Source: Aneurinibacillus thermoaerophilus (GTDB lineage: Bacteria; Bacillota; Bacilli; Aneurinibacillales; Aneurinibacillaceae). Taken from it: DNA of 46,331 nt. The notes under the pieces were generated by a model. The model saw only the letters and a program-made list of their open reading frames with translations. It did not search any database and was not told the DNA's origin. Shown one piece after another: positions 46,053 to 46,331 of the stretch. Within the stretch, counting starts at the first letter, position 1, and each line of letters opens with the position of its first letter. Made by a program: the position numbers and the translations under genes. Location of the stretch: the NCBI RefSeq assembly GCF_900099925.1, contig NZ_FNDE01000031.1:1-46331 (forward strand), in the 5' to 3' direction.

Positions 46053-46331
46053 TTATGCCACATGAAGCTGTTTTTTAACGACATCAATGGGAATATCTTG
46101 TTTCGCTGCATCGTAAATAAACTCCACGAGGCTATGTCCTTTCTTCTTTCGAAGGAAGTCAAGCCCGGTAGAGAAATCGCTGTTGGATTCGACCATACTG
46201 TACACATAAGCGAGTTGCACCAAGATCCAATACCGTTTCACCGCCCGACGTTGACGAACGCGGTACCCATCGAGCTTCAGCTGGTCTTTCGCTTGTCGAA
46301 AAAAGCATTCGATCGACCAACGCTGGGCATA
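46053..46331 (-). CDS. DDE transposase C-terminus, IS4/IS701 type, 5' part outside window
   Basis: The last about 92 codons of a transposase, open to the window edge. RWSIECFFRQAKDQL contains the third catalytic acidic residue (Glu in SIECFF), followed by the K..L...Y..R pattern KLDGYRVRQRRAVKRYWILV typical of IS4/IS701 enzymes. The frame ends in TAA after KKQLHVA. The IS end should lie between here and pepA, perhaps in the AT-rich stretch near 45985-46030, but no terminal repeat can be defined from one end only. Confidence 0.8.
   Translation of the reverse strand, partial: YAQRWSIECFFRQAKDQLKLDGYRVRQRRAVKRYWILVQLAYVYSMVESNSDFSTGLDFLRKKKGHSLVEFIYDAAKQDIPIDVVKKQLHVA

Overview
The window reads as a chromosomal segment of a spore-forming, S-layer-type Bacillota, most like Aneurinibacillus/Brevibacillus (Paenibacillaceae sensu lato). 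The reasons are strong AGGAGG ribosome sites, frequent TTG/GTG starts, T-box and purine-riboswitch leaders, a small acid-soluble spore protein (SspI), CsaB, and the Bacillus-type neighbourhood mutS2-yshE / cvpA-zapA-pheTS-ysgA-sspI-ysdC-ysdB. Genus is inference from gene content only. No rRNA, tRNA, CRISPR array or prophage was found.

Region 1 (1-16.6 kb) is mainly cell-surface polysaccharide. A truncated P5C dehydrogenase gene (rocA) with a sigma-54 type promoter lies divergent to csaB (pyruvyl transferase that creates the SLH-domain ligand). Next come murJ-galE (minus strand), a GT4 glycosyltransferase, a five-gene plus-strand operon (two DUF4330-type membrane-anchored proteins, a small membrane protein, an O-antigen ligase/polymerase-like protein, a GT4), a further GT4 and a UDP-sugar dehydrogenase. 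Together they look like a secondary cell wall polymer or exopolysaccharide locus. It is interrupted by an orphan IS200/IS605-type right end with omega-RNA-like folding and by a divergent MocR regulator / LysE exporter pair.

Region 2 (16-35.5 kb) is a housekeeping core: mutS2 and DUF350 yshE, then a YjeH-like amino-acid exporter with a divergent LysR where B. subtilis has polX, then cvpA, zapA, and pheST under a Phe T-box. DUF2225, the RNA methylase ysgA, ktrC, sspI and an M42 aminopeptidase (ysdC) follow. After these come small membrane genes, an AT-rich ECF sigma factor / membrane regulator pair preceded by an IS-end-like palindrome, a B12-binding radical SAM protein and ysdB.

Region 3 (35.5-46.3 kb) is metabolic. 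ilvB-ilvN-ilvC-leuA-leuB is transcribed right to left from a consensus promoter through a Leu T-box and ends at a terminator without leuCD. xpt-pbuX follows under a guanine riboswitch, then leucyl aminopeptidase pepA, and the window ends inside an IS4/IS701-type transposase gene just upstream of pepA.

Candidate novelties are the TnpB-less omega-RNA-like element, two very small ORFs with their own signals (28 aa and 19 aa), a 103-aa ORF whose ribosome site lies inside the csaB terminator stem, the DUF4330 operon, and the foreign-looking sigma cassette.
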